Below are positions 23,948-35,833 of a stretch of DNA of 64,000 bases, in pieces (position 1 is the stretch's first letter; every line of letters begins with the position of its first letter). Source of the DNA: Cinnamomum chago (lineage: Eukaryota; Streptophyta; Magnoliopsida; Laurales; Lauraceae). The stretch spans positions 59,305,501-59,369,500 of the forward strand of contig CP142458.1 in the NCBI GenBank assembly GCA_038049695.1. Direction: 5' to 3'. The notes below the pieces were generated by a model, which did no database searches, was not told the origin of the DNA, and saw only the letters and a program-made list of their open reading frames with translations. Position numbers and translations under genes: made by a program.

Positions 23948-26197
23948 CAGAGGCGGACCGAGTATATAATGACCTGGGGCGACCAATTCCACATTCCTCT
24001 TGAAATAGTGTTGGGCCTTGGCCCATGCCCCACATCAAGAGGATCCACGCCCCAGGTCAAGAAAGGAAAAAAAAAAAAAACCCCAGGTCAAGAAGGGAGA
24101 ACGAATGGAAAAAAAAACTAAGCTCTGCTCTTCTGCTCTTCCCCCTTCCCTTTTCCCTCTTCCGCTCTTCCGAGTTTCGACCTACCCTCTTCCTTTGAGG
24201 CTCGACAGTTCAGGTAAATCTCTCTCCCTCTCTCTGTAGCTTCTCCCTCCCTCCCTCTCTGGCTAGGGTTTGTGCAGTTTCTTCTCTTCTTTTCCTTCCT
24301 CTCTTCTTCCTTTGCACATTAGGGTTTATGTTTTAGTTTTCTTTTTTCATTTGAAGTGATGATCTCAGATTCTCAATGCCCTCTTTTCTATTAAAAATGA
24401 AAAAAGGGTGATTGAGATTTGAGAAGAATATGTTCTCTCTCTGTCTCTCTTTCTCTGATTGGAAGGGTTGGGAGTTGAGGGAGCCAGGGAGGGAGAGGAA
24501 ATTTAATTTATAGAGGGTGAAGGAGTCTAGTTTGTAATCTGTTGCTTTTATTGAGTTTTGGAGAAATGCGTTTGTTTGAGCTTCTGATGTTTACTGGATT
24601 GAAATGTGTAATTGTTTTGCGGGTTTCAGTTAAATGTAGGTGATGTGGATTTGTTCTTTTAAAATGCTAGAACATGTTGTGTACTCGTTGGAATTCGTAG
24701 ATGTGATTGTTTCAGTCTTTCGGCATGGAAATTCATATTCTCATCTACAGGAGAAAACACATTTTTGGAAACAATTAACCCACAAATGGGGTGGAAGAAA
24801 TATTCCAATATGTCTAGGTTTTCATTAACCTACTAACAGAAGTGTTTTTTTTAATTCAATTCAAGTTCCATGGAAACCACTGACCAGAAATCTAAAATTC
24901 AATAAAATAAGGACACGGGTTATCTTTCAATTAAAAAGGAGCCTGCAAATCCTCTGTTTCTGTCTGCTTCCTGAAGATACCAAACAGGACAGATTTTAAG
25001 ATTTGTGTTGCAAGTCTCACAAATCTGTAAGGAGAAGAAACACCACCAAGTGGGAATAAATAAAAGAGCTACATGTGCCATATAAAAGCATTGGTGAAGC
25101 TTGTCTCAAAGAAAAAGGGAAGGGGTGCCTTCAAAGAGTGCAAGCTTTTGATAGCCCAGCTGTTTCATCTGGTGGGATCCACCTCTGGTAGGCATTGATA
25201 CATAAATCTACTTTATTGCCAATCATCTTACTGGTTGACCTTTCTTTGTGGCATCTGAATCTGGACCCATGACTCAATTTTGTTTTTAGCCTTCCATTTT
25301 TTAGTCAATTTGTCTAACAAAATACAACTATCTGGGGATGCTTTCTTATTAGTGTGGCACTTCCATCGTAGCCCCACCTTTCAGAAGTGGGACTCAGTCC
25401 ATGTTAGGGAACTATAATGAGGCAATGGGTTTGGACAGTTTGGTCTACCTTTCTTGGGCTGCATTGGCAATTATTGAGCATCATCAGGAAGTCCATGAGT
25501 CATGAGATATGTTGAGTTCAAGCCTCAACAAGGTGCTGAGTCATGAGATATGTTGAGTTCAAGCCTCAACAAGGTGCTGCTAGAGCCTCTCCAGAACCCA
25601 TCAAAAACAAATGTTTAATGCTATAGGGGTTTCCAATTATGTTTTTGTTTGATAAATCTAAACTTAATACATAGCCTATAATCCCATGAAAAGTTCTGAA
25701 TTTATTCTACTTGTAATCTCAATTTGATGACAATTTTGTATAATTCCAATGTCAAAAGAATAAAGTATTTAATAATTGATAAACTTCACATATCAGGTTG
25801 ATGTTTTATCCTTTTTCTTTTTCTTTTTCTAATTTGTTTTTTACCTCACTTTAATGATAATCTGATGTAAATTGTGCCAAAATCTTTATTTATTTTTCTT
25901 TCTGCAAATTCAATCTGATAGCAAATTCAAATTTATTTTTATTTATTTTTCTTTCTTCCGCCCCATGTCATTACATAGTGGGTCCGCCTCTGATAGAAGG
26001 TAATAGTCATATGGGTTGTGTCAATGGGTGAACAACCTCTTGAATCTTGACAGGTACTTCCTACGTTGATGTGAACAACTTGAATCTTGACATGTACTTC
26101 CTATGTTGGGTGAACAACTTCTTTTGTTATTGTTGATGTGAAAAAATTTTAGCAAAAGTTCCGCCCCACCTAAACGAAAATCCTGGATCCGCCTCTG
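23948..26197. mobile_element. Compound non-autonomous hAT element in intron of BAHD copy 1
   Basis: Outer ends CAGAGGCGGA and TCCGCCTCTG are perfect inverted repeats, flanked by a perfect 8-bp duplication ggtagcgc (23940-23947, 26198-26205), diagnostic of hAT. Inside, at 25959-25992, there is a second right end that matches the left terminus over about 35 bp (CAGAGGCGGACC...TAATGAC.TGGGGCG), better than the outer right end does. The interior has a CT-rich, 5'UTR-like part (24120-24260, ending in ggctagggttt) and low-coding AT-rich sequence. No transposase is visible. A 41-bp tandem duplication lies at about 25497-25579. Confidence 0.88.
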
Positions 26198-27168
26198 GGT
26201 AGCGCAGTTGTCCAGAACCACCGCCCAAGATCCAATGGTTGCCATTTCAAAGTCGCCCTTTCTCCCCAAGGCCACTTGCCCAAGAAAATATCCGGTTGTT
26301 CAAGAGGCTGATAGATACCCATGGTAAGAAAAAGAAAAAAAAAAAGGGGGATAAAGTTGTGGGAAGATTCCGCAGCTTACCTGTCAACCCAACAACCGAT
26401 CACTACCACCACAAACCCATGCATCAGTGCAGTACGGCAGTGCCCACCACATATCGGTCAATAAAATTCCGAAACCGTTTTGGAAACCATACCTGAAATG
26501 ATGAGATCTTGTTGGAGTTGCAAGCCTGGTTTGCCTTCTCTTTCAGCCGCGCTATGGACTCTGGCGCGAAATGAAAGATCCTCTCCCTCAACAACGGAGC
26601 TTCAAATCTCTCTAAAAAATCATCAACTCCAGAGAATGGGAGACGAACAAGCAAAAGATCCAGATCTCCAAACCAACGTTCACCAACTGTAGTATCAGAA
26701 ATACGATCACCTCCTTCTCCTCTTTTAGTGATCTCAGACCACATATTGAAAAAATGCGTAAAGGAAGTCCCATCTCCAACCGTTTGATTGAAAGAGCAAC
26801 CGATGAAGATGCCGTCGACAAGCTCGGTCACCTGCACTCCAAGCAAAGGTATGGAGTGACCATCATAATTAACTGCCCCGTCGAAGACGAAGAAGGATTT
26901 TACGATCTGGGGTACGTCGATCGGGTCGAGAATGTCCGAAACCGTCACATCTGCAGCCGCGTGGATGAACTCTGCACCCAAATCATTGCAGTCTATAAAC
27001 ACATATAAAAAGGACGAGGAAGAGGAGGAAGAAGAAGAAGAAGACGATGATGATGATGAATGGTGTGTTTTGAAGCGGCCTGCGAGTGGGAAGAAGTGGG
27101 CAAGGACTTGGGAGAGGGATTGCTTGAGATGATGGATTGTGGGATTTGAAGGATGCTTATGTGAAGGA

Positions 27169-27191
27169 GGGGGGGGGGGGGGGGGGGGGGG
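27169..27191 (+). repeat. Poly-G tract (23 G) inside exon 1 of BAHD copy 1
   Basis: An uninterrupted run of G on the plus strand, C on the coding strand, at a place where copy 2 has a short normal sequence. It would encode a proline run and contributes to the frameshift. Its length may be affected by sequencing error. Confidence 0.85.
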
Positions 27192-27590
27192 TGGGGGTGG
27201 AAGAGGAGACCCTTTTGGATGTAGAGTTCAGAGAGCATGGAAAGGTCTCATGGTGTGAGTTCACAACGTTTGGGAGGTTGGGGGTGTCCTAAAGTGTACT
27301 GGGGTGTGATGGTGCATCTGGAGATGTGACGAATTTGAGACCTGAGGCATCGGTTTAGAGAGAATTTTAAGAGTAGGGGATGAAGGTTTCTGTGAAGTCT
27401 TGGAAGTCTTCTTGTATGTATGTATGTAGTATGGATGAGGAGAGGAAGGGAAGGACAGAGTGAATGACACCAACAAGACTCATTGCTGAGGACTGACGAT
27501 TAAATCCAAGACTCGTTAATTTAAAAATAGAATCCAAGTCTTTTTTTTTTTTAGCATTCTTTCCATTAGGTCCTTTTCACAGTTAGTTTG

Positions 27591-30226
27591 TAAGTTTTCT
27601 TTCTCCCATAGTTCTTCTCCGTTATTAACTTACTATTCTCTTTACTTTGAAAAGAAGAAGAAGTACTAGAGAGGAGATAGAAAAAAGAGAATTGGGGGGT
27701 TTCTTTCTTCTTCTTCTTCTTCTTCTTCCTTTCTTTTTTTATTATTATTTTTTTTTTCAACCTTATCTGAGGCTTGTTTCCCTCAGGTTCTCTTTCTTCC
27801 TTCCCTTCTAAAAGAAAGAAACATTGAGTAGTGAAAGAAAAACAAGAGAATTGGGTTTTTATTTATTTATTTATTATTTATTTATTTTTTTATAATCTTA
27901 ATTCAGATGTTTCTTTCGTATAAATTCATGAATGGATGTTCTTGGCTGAACTTGAGTGGGGTAATCAAGGATTTTGGTTGTTTTTAAAGAATTTATGGAT
28001 GGGTTCTGAGATTTTTGCCCCCTTTCCTTCTTCCATTAAAAGAAAATGAGAAAGATGAAAGGGGGAACAGAGATGAGATAAAATTGATGGAGGGGTGATT
28101 TTCTTTCATTCTTTTTTAAATGTAATGTAATATTTGGTTTGGACTCTGGAATTCTGGGAGACCTGATCCGCCAAATAAAGCCCTGAGTCTGATATCAGAT
28201 GCCAAAACCATGGCCCAGGTCGGTAATGATATCTGGACTGGTCCATCATCCATGTCCAGTCTATTGGGCTCATAAAATAGCCTTGTTTCAATGCTATTGG
28301 ATTCAATACCATGAACTAATCAATTATCTGTAACATATCAACCCAATCTGACCTTTAGTGCTTTGGACACGATTTGGGCCGAGTTATTAGGCTTGTGGGC
28401 TAGGACCGAATTGTTTTTGCTCCAGTGATTACATGGTGTGAGCCAAATCTATGAATATATGCACAATGGCCCAATTAGATGCTTCATCATCGCCAACACA
28501 CGTTTGTAAACTCAAGGACTTAACCTGGCCCAAAGAGCCAATGGGCCGAGCCAATTTGGAGCCTTGGTCTAGTCTTAACCAATTTAGAATTAAAACGTGT
28601 GGTATTAATGCATATAATTAAGAATGAAAAAGGAATACCATTATAGCCATTATAGAGTTTTTTATTTGCCTTGACTGGGTCTTGACCAAGTCAAGGCTGA
28701 CCTAACCAACCTTCAACCGAGTTAATCTGAGTCAGCAAAACCCCTGAAGGCATGAATTCAGAGAGTTCTAAGTTGACTCGGTTGGGTTTGAATGGACACG
28801 TTTTCGAACCATGGCCGGAAGATATTAACACAAATGGGCTTTATCTATTCTTCAAGGGCAGGTCCAAGCCTGTCTTTAGGCCAGTGTGCACGGATCGATT
28901 TTCATATAATCAATAAGTGTTGCACAGTTGCTTCTAATCCCTTTCTTTTAATTTTATTGCTTCTTATTTAGGCCTTTTATATTATTTTTATAAATCCTTA
29001 TTAGTGTAAAAGGGGGTGTACTCCTCCCTAATAATACACATTTTCCTCTATAGAGTTGCTTGGGATGTCAACCAATTCATAGATGTAGTTTGTATGTGCA
29101 TGGAACTTTAGGATACGGGGGTGATCTAAATATCCTTTTAATTAGATAAGTATAACTCTCGATTTTTAAAAGTCTAAACTACTAGTATTTTTTTAAGTGC
29201 ATTTATTTTTATGATTAAAATACAAGAATGCGCAATAGTCAGATCAATGTTTTATTAAAAATAATGCCAATTGATAAAAGGTATGTGAGTGTACATGGTT
29301 AAAAACTCTCAAAGATAAGACACTACTAGATTGATTTCAAATGTGGAAATTCATACGAAGGTCACATGAAAGGTGTGAAATAGATCATACTCTTTAACTT
29401 TTTGACTTCCGTCACAAAATGAATAAAATTATGTCTAGAGCCCAAGTCACCAAACCATGTATGACTTTATCCCATAAAATAAAGTTTTTAGAGACAACTT
29501 ATATTCTCCCGACGTTTTCTTATATTAATAGCTCATTTGCAATTGAGGTTAGACATGATAATGGATATTTTCTTAATAGTTCCTTTGCAATTGAGGTTAT
29601 ATAAGATAATACTTGATCACACTCAAATTCTAGTAACAATATTTAAAAAAAAAAAAATTTCTTGTTTTTGAGGCCTTGAGCCTTGCCATGACCCTCGAGG
29701 GTAGGGCAAGGGCCTAGACAGTGCAAGCCTTGCGAGGGCTTGTTTGGTCTTCAATATAAAAAAATATCTACACAGGTATAGAGATTATGAAAGGGCGTGA
29801 GCCCTGCCATGGCCCTTGAAAGGTATTGACACTTCCTTTGACACCTTCCAACTTATGTTTACAATTGAATTGTAACCCTTTTTTTTTTGCTGAGTTGGCC
29901 TAGTGGCCACCGGCTAGGGGAGGGCACCAACAATTTTAGTACCATTGATTTTGAGGCCTTAACATACTCACCCAAAAACAAATAAAAAAAATAGCCTGAC
30001 ATCCTCTTCATTCCTTGTCAGTGGTAGCCTAGGACATATAAGTCTCATAAGAATTAGCTCATATAAGTATTGCCAAGGAAATATTTAAAGAGAAATATTC
30101 ATGTGTATCCATCCCTCAGAGTAGGGTGAGAAACACTTACATAATTAGAAATATTCATGTACAAAAGAGGAAAACCATATATGGTCATATGCAAAGAGGA
30201 AAAGCGATGTAAGTGTCCCTCACCTC
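27591..30226. other. Gene-free AT-rich region
   Basis: I see CT/GAA microsatellite-like stretches near 27650-27740, T- and A-rich low complexity, and short repeat pieces. One is a block around 29767-29795 (acaggtatagagattatg) that recurs at 36626-36645. No reading frame resembles a known protein. It lies upstream of BAHD copy 1. Confidence 0.6.
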
Positions 30227-30229
30227 TAA

Positions 30230-31092
30230 GGGGACGTTTGTTTTTTTCATTTACATATGTAATTGATTCACATGGGTAATGGATACACATAAATCATGTT
30301 TGTTTGGTGTGATTTTGATTCACATGTGTAAAATAGCTATGTAAATGGTGTGAAACATGACCCTTTTTGCGCCTTACATTTTCACACCTCAAGAGGTGTG
30401 AAACACTTTCACAGAGCACTGTTACCGGGCAGAGTGCTAGAGTGCCTCAATGAGTAGTCCGCCTTTTTTTTTTTTTTTGGGCCCCACTTGTAACATCCGG
30501 ACCATTCATTCTCTTAAGAAGATCAAATAAGGCCATGTGTCCAATTTTCAACTGTTGATGATGCATGGAGGCTGAGATATGATCGACATAATCACAGCCA
30601 TTGGATTAATCTATTGTTACTAACATATATCAGTTCGCCTTTTATGATTTTTTTATTTTTCTGGGACCCACCTGTAAATTCAGGACCGTTCATATTCTTC
30701 AGAAGCTCAACCACGGTTATGTGTCCAATTTTCAACCGTTGATGATGCATGGAGGTTGAGATATCATCAAACAATATACAACCTATTGTTACTAACATAC
30801 CCAGTTTACCTTTTATGATTTTTTTAATGTTTTGGGCTCCACCTGATTAGGACCGTTCATATTATTCAGAAGCTCAAACACGGTCATGTGTCCAATTTTC
30901 AACCATTGATGTTGCTTGGATGTTGAGATATCATCAAACAATCTACAACTTATTCATAGATTCACATGTGAAATGTTATGCTAGTAACAAACGGTGGAAT
31001 CTGATTCACATGTGAGTCATTTATATATGCAAATGACTCACATGTGGGTCATTTACACATGTGAATCACTTTCACACTAAACAAATGACCCC
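30230..31092. mobile_element. PIF/Harbinger-like non-autonomous element with internal repeats
   Basis: Ends GGGGACGTTTGTTT and AAACAAATGACCCC are inverted repeats with two mismatches, flanked by TAA on both sides (30227-30229, 31093-31095), the target preference of PIF/Harbinger elements. Subterminal regions are rich in the palindromic-looking word cacatgtg. The middle (about 30478-30950) has three direct units of about 170-180 bp sharing catgtgtccaattttcaac and gttactaacata. No transposase. Confidence 0.78.
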
Positions 31093-31095
31093 TAA

Positions 31096-33380
31096 ATTTA
31101 TAATGGAGGTTTAAAATACATGAATGATAATGGTCCATCGAACTTTATTATTGTGATAATCTCTTCTCTCTCTCAAATTTCTTCAGCTTCACCAATGAGG
31201 GAGAGAGTCACCATTCCTACCTGCTCTGCAATACTTAATCCATATTTTTCTTGAGTTTCTTGACCCATTCTGCTTGTTCAATTGTTTTATTCACGCTTTG
31301 GATGACTTTTGGATGACGCAATTCAAATGCTTTGAATGAGTGAATTCAATTGATAAGAGTTGGTATATAAAACTGTGAATAGCAGTCACAGCTAGAATCT
31401 TTGGCAACTTGAACTTTAAGGTGTTTTTATTTTTTATTTTTTTCGGTTTTATTATATTCATGGGATCCACTTCAAGTATATCACGTATTACATTTTCTTA
31501 ACAATGCGATAAGGTTTAAGGATTTCAAAAGTGGATCCGGTGAATCTTGAATCTTTTTTCTTTTCGTAACTTCATCTAAATCGATTTGGAATGAGCAAAG
31601 TATTATTATATTATATATATTAAAGTAAATAGGGAGGTGGGCTGTGAGGGGGTGCCACCTCATCCCTAAAAAGTCTCTCTGACTGTGAGAGGTGCCACAT
31701 CATCCTTAAAAAGTTTCTCTTTTCGAAAAAGGCTACTCTTTCTCTCCTAAAACCTCTCTCATAAGAGATTTTTATGAACATTTGAATTTGAGTCTTATTT
31801 CTTGCCATTATCCAAATTATAAGCAAATCTTTATAGTCGGTTTGTTTTCTTTTCCTTAGATCTTCAATCATCAATGTGTCCCATGTTAAATATGTTTTGT
31901 GGGCCCTACTGATGATTGAAATCTAAACTATTGCTCTTTTACTCTTCTTTCAGTTTTTTCCCCTAAATGGATGGATCCAGTAGTGGGCACCAGTTCGTAT
32001 TAAATATATTTCAAGATTGGACTCTAGTATTGGATGAAATCCCAATGGCCTTCTATTAACCCCTTTTTTCTAAGAGTGGGCCCCACTGATGGAGGGAGGC
32101 AAGCCTATTGGCCGTTGTCTGGTTTCTTAATGGATGCAAATCTATTAATGGACCCCGCACATTTAACTTATTTCTACAATGAGAGACCCACTCATGGATT
32201 AAGCATAGATATTTGTTTTTGAGGTCAATATGGATTATGAATTATTCTCTCTCTTAACACCATCGATCTTCCATCCTCTCAAGATTGCAATCTTTTTATT
32301 TTAATATTTGGGGCCCACCTTTCAACAATTCACATTGATAAACTTTTCATTAAAAAATATCATTTTTTTTAGTTTCCAAATAGAGCTCTTCTCTATTCAG
32401 AGATTGCCACACGTGAACAAAAATTAGACCCGACAGGAGACCACCTTATAGATGGGCTTGTGATAAAAATGTTTTGAGGTTGAAATTTTTTTTATTGAAT
32501 CTTATATGCATCATTTTCTGATCAGATTATATAGACAAATGACCCTAGGTTTGCTCCACTATAATTATACTTCCGTGGGCCCACATGGACCTATAATTAA
32601 AAGATATATACATTGATCCAAGGTAGGCCAATTATTACTAGGATCAAATAACATTAGCCTGTAGTTTTTAAAGTCTCACAATTTATGGCTTTTAAATTTA
32701 ATATGTTTATACATTTTTTTTAAATCTAGAGCTAAAAAGCAGTTTGATCGATTCTAAAATGGTATTGGTGCTACTTCAAAGGGGTAGAGAAGAAATTTGT
32801 GCGGAGGGATTTAAATGATCATTTGGCCTATGTGAAGATAACACTTATATTTATTATTCAAGATGTGTTGACTGTTTTTATATAAATGTGTATGAATATA
32901 TTCTTATATGTTTATAATTAATTTTGATATCTCATAAATTAAAAATGTAATATCTTACTTTTTGCCCCAGGCTAAGCACGAGGCGTTGTTGCTAGTATAG
33001 TCTTCAAAGTGGAGATCTCAAAGAGATACATCCGCCCACCTTTGTCGTATATTAAGATGCAATGGATAATCCTCTTGTTCAAAATATTCTGTTCATTTAT
33101 GAGGATGGTATGCAAGATTCAAGCCACGTGTCAATAAAAAAAAGAGAATATTTTTTAAATAAGGCCTTAAGTCTTTGTCTTATTTTAAAAAAGAAAACAT
33201 GTTTCAAAACTATTCAAACTAGGGCCCAAGTTTTTCAATAAGTTCTCAATTAAAGACAACTAAACCCAAGCTTCTCTGAGCACATCCCATTTTTTATGAT
33301 AAATATATCCATGTGTAAAATTATCCAAAAGGACATCTATCAAAAGTCTCTCCCTCCCTAACTTTTTTCTACAAACCAAG
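31096..33380. other. Gene-free region
   Basis: Low-GC sequence with simple repeats and phrases typical of decayed transposons. An imperfect direct repeat of about 60 bp is seen at 31647-31730 (gaggtgccac, aaaagt.tctct). No protein-like frame and no clear element termini. Confidence 0.55.
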
Positions 33381-34030
33381 CCCCCCCCCCCCCCCCCCCC
33401 CCCCCTAAAACCCTAGTCGCCACCATCCTCTTTAGCATCACTACTGGAGGGGGAAAGGGACAACGAGAGGGAGAGAGTGTAGCGGACAGGGAGAGGGAGA
33501 GAGAGGGCAGTGGACGGAGGGTGGCAGCAAGGAGATGGAGGGGGAGGGGGAAGGAGGGGAGTGAACTAAGAAAATGAAGGTGGAGGGAGAGGGGTATTTT
33601 GGGAACAATGGGGTGTGTAGAAAGAAATTTTGGGAATTTTTCACTTACATGTGGTGTGTAGAGAGAATGGATGTTTTCAAAGAAGCTTGAGATGTGGCAT
33701 TAGTAGCTCTCTTAATGATAGTTTTTGCTCCTTTTCTTTCAAGATTTTAAAAATATATCCAAGTTACCCTTCACTTAAAACCATGAAAGCTACTACATTT
33801 TAGTGTAGATCACTACGGGGAAGTTGGTTGCCGTCAATCACCATCAAACTAATTCATTTGAAGTAAATTTTTTTGCCATTTTCTAATCTTACTAAAAAAA
33901 TCCCTTGATTGACACTCAAACTATTAAAAAAGCAAGTTCTTTGGTTCTCACCCTCTTTCAAACTTTGGATGGTTTTTCCCCTGAAAATTATAAGAACCCT
34001 CCTATCTCACATTCTCTTATAATGCTAGAT
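33381..34030. repeat. Poly-C tract (25 C) followed by GA-rich low complexity
   Basis: 33381-33405 is all C. 33440-33600 is a purine-rich block (gggagagggagagaga style) whose complement gives a chance Ser/Pro-rich frame. The bases after the C run (taaaaccctag) look telomere-like for one unit only and are not an array. Confidence 0.7.
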
Positions 34031-34034
34031 TGTA

Positions 34035-34329
34035 AAAAAAGATATGAATCTGGATCCTCGGAGTGGGTCTACGCACATTGATAGTGAGTGGACCACTCAG
34101 GGTCCGCCACTTCACCACAAGCTAACAGAGGGTACCCAACCATTTGGGCTGGACTAATCCCTCCAGGCCCAGAGAGAAGCTGCGTAAAACCCCTATGGCC
34201 CCCAGGTGGTAGCATAAGTAGACTCAACCTTTGGTTCTTGAAGATGAGGGAATAGGGAGTCGCTGCCAAGATCTAGCTTTGAAAGAGGGATGAACTGTGG
34301 TCCTGACCACTCGGCCAACCGCTTGGGGT
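34035..34329 (-). mobile_element. tRNA-derived SINE, Au-like (copy a)
   Basis: Minus strand starts CCCCAAGCGGTTGGCCGAGTGG, which includes a good polymerase III A box (TGGCCGAGTGG, 34307-34317). A degenerate B box lies about 20-30 bases downstream. The body shares the block GGCC.GGAGG.ATTAGTCCAGC with the element at 37628-37780, and the 3' end runs into a short T-rich tail near 34035. It is not a tRNA gene because no cloverleaf continues after the B box. Confidence 0.55.
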
Positions 34330-34504
34330 TACATGTTGATACAACTTACTTTTGCTGATCTTTACCATAGGGATGAGTGTGATCATCAATCATTGGGGAG
34401 TACAAAATTCTGATTATAGCCATTCGAGACTTTGATTGAAATAAGACGAACGATCCTAACAAATGGTTATGAAGTGGATATGTTTTGGTTTCTTATAATT
34501 TTTT

Positions 34505-34705
34505 ATTGGTATCCATCCAAGGGTTTGAGACCTAAGAGAGAGCCCACACACATGGGAAGACAATCCACTCACATGGGCAAAGAGCCAGCATAGTCGGAAA
34601 GAAAACCCACACAAGTGGGAAGGGAGCTCGACACACTAGAAGAAGCGGCATACTCAGGGTTCAAACTCTGGACGGAGAGCCACCGCTCTTTACCACTTGG
34701 GAAAG
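34505..34705 (-). mobile_element. tRNA-derived SINE, different type (copy b)
   Basis: Minus strand has an A-box-like TGGTAAAGAGCGG (34683-34695) followed by AGTTTGAACCC (34657-34667), a B-box-like sequence, then a body with repeated 'cccacac.tggga' words. Boundaries are uncertain and the A-B spacing is short, so this is tentative. Confidence 0.42.
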
Positions 34706-35166
34706 ATTCCTTATAATTCATGGGTAGACTTATCTTCGGTGGAATCGATTAAACAACAATCTCAGACCATTGAAAGTAGGGTCCATGTTGGCTGCTGTGA
34801 TGGACCCTACGTCCTTTATTGTAAGAATAGTTTTGTAGGCAATTTCAAATTTCAGCCGTTAAGAGGCAAATGTCAGGTCTTAGGATACTTGTATGGTCAA
34901 AATCCCCATATCATTTACACTTTACTATGGATACAGATGGGTCGGTCCCATCTTCTACGAGCGATAAATCCCAACATTTTTAGAACTGATAAATAGGTTG
35001 TTACATGAAGTCTTTGACATTAGCCTATATAAAGTTAAAGAACCCTGTCTTAAAAATGCACATCCAAGCTCTTTAAGCCAAGAAATGTACGAATCAATTA
35101 CTAAATCTTGATTAAAAAACATCTCAACACCAATAATTTAAGCATGAGAATTATTCCAAATTCTTT

Positions 35167-35474
35167 GGCCTGTTTGGATGTATGGTGAATTGAAATATGG
35201 TGAGGTGAAACATCATATCAAGTAAAAATAAAATATAAGGTGTTATGATGATGCTTTGCTTTTAGTTGTTTGGTATGAAATCTTTTTGACTTTTTATATA
35301 GAAAAATGAAGTTTTTTTTTGTCTTTTAGTGGAGAAAGGATATTGTTTTTTCTTTACTTTTTTTGAAAAATTTGAAGGGAATTTTGAAATTATGTACTTT
35401 TGATATGACCCCTTTTTATTTCTTGTTTGGATTCACTTTACTTTACTTTAACTAGTTAATTGCCAAGCACACCC
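35167..35474. mobile_element. Probable small TIR element (MITE)
   Basis: Ends GGCCTGTTTGG and CCAAGCACACC are imperfect inverted repeats, with further complementarity outside (attcttt/aagaat). Size (about 300 bp) and AT-rich, non-coding content fit a MITE. No clean target duplication was found. Just beyond, 35530-35566 has a decayed copy of a common plant repeat word (gtccccactatgttgggg). Confidence 0.35.
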
Positions 35475-35772
35475 AAGAATCCAAAAATAAAGAGATTGAG
35501 GAGAAATAAAAACCTTTATCATCATCGCCATCATCAAAGTTTTGTCCCCACTATGTTGGGGTTGGTTAGAGAGATAAAAAAAACTTATCATCTTTAAATA
35601 CAATAGTCAATCGGGCCGGTTCTTGGGTCCATGAGTCGGAACCTGCATGGATCCGAAACGCTCATTTATCAAATGCATACTAAATTTGATTCAGGTTCAT
35701 ACCCTTTATCATTCGGTACTTCAAACATATTCCAAATTTGAATTTTATAATCAGATATCCATTTGCATCTCT

Positions 35773-35833
35773 AGTCACCGACTTTAACCACCACCCCCCC
35801 CCCCCCCCCCCCCAGTCACCGACTTTAACCACC
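35773..35833. repeat. 20-bp direct repeat flanking a poly-C tract
   Basis: agtcaccgactttaaccacc occurs at 35773-35792 and again at 35814-35833, separated by a run of 20 C (35794-35813). This may be a true replication-slippage product or an assembly or sequencing artefact around the homopolymer. Confidence 0.75.

Larger units (their letters stand above)
18898..27350 (-). pseudogene. BAHD acyltransferase copy 1, heavily disrupted
   Basis: Exon 1 is 27350-26493 and exon 2 is 22250-18898, same architecture as copy 2. Visible lesions: an extra G after the third codon (frameshift), a 23-base poly-G run in exon 1 (27169-27191), Gln instead of the catalytic His of HXXXD (NQTVGD), the exon 2 acceptor changed from AG to AA, a 2.7-kb solo LTR in exon 2 (19435-22147) and a 90-bp insertion (19123-19212) ahead of the DFGWG region. 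The DFGWG motif itself remains (NDFGWGRPLAV). The family (HXXXD-type acyltransferases, At3g50280-like clade) transfers acyl groups from CoA esters in the cytosol; this copy cannot make such a protein. The intron holds a compound hAT element. Confidence 0.92.
17637..27590. repeat. Segmental duplication, unit 1 (pair: 40961-48036)
   Basis: Collinear with 40961-48036 in the same orientation: 3' flank, BAHD exon 2, intron (22251-23910 with 42268-44620), exon 1 and the upstream region (27480-27590 with 47937-48036, both with ctcattgctgaggactgacg). Transposons unique to one unit mark insertions after the duplication. The left boundary of unit 1 is hidden by the Tat element. Confidence 0.88.

Noticed and set aside
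24018..24239. 73-aa ORF in the hAT element as a transposase fragment
   Set aside because: Low-complexity Lys/Ser-rich frame with no hAT dimerisation or zinc-finger motif.
26754..27132. Plus-strand acidic ORFs (EEEEEEDDDD)
   Set aside because: Shadow of the minus-strand BAHD exon 1; the acidic run is the complement of the Ser-coding microsatellite.
26993..27476. Separate small proteins with poly-proline or His-rich sequence
   Set aside because: They are out-of-frame readings of BAHD copy 1 exon 1 around the extra G and the poly-G run.
33406..33417. Telomere-like repeat (ccctaaaaccctag)
   Set aside because: Only one imperfect unit after a poly-C tract, no array.
34257..34329. tRNA gene on the minus strand (A box TGGCCGAGTGG)
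   Set aside because: No complete cloverleaf, degenerate B box, and a shared 150-300 bp body with 37628-37780; a SINE explains it better.
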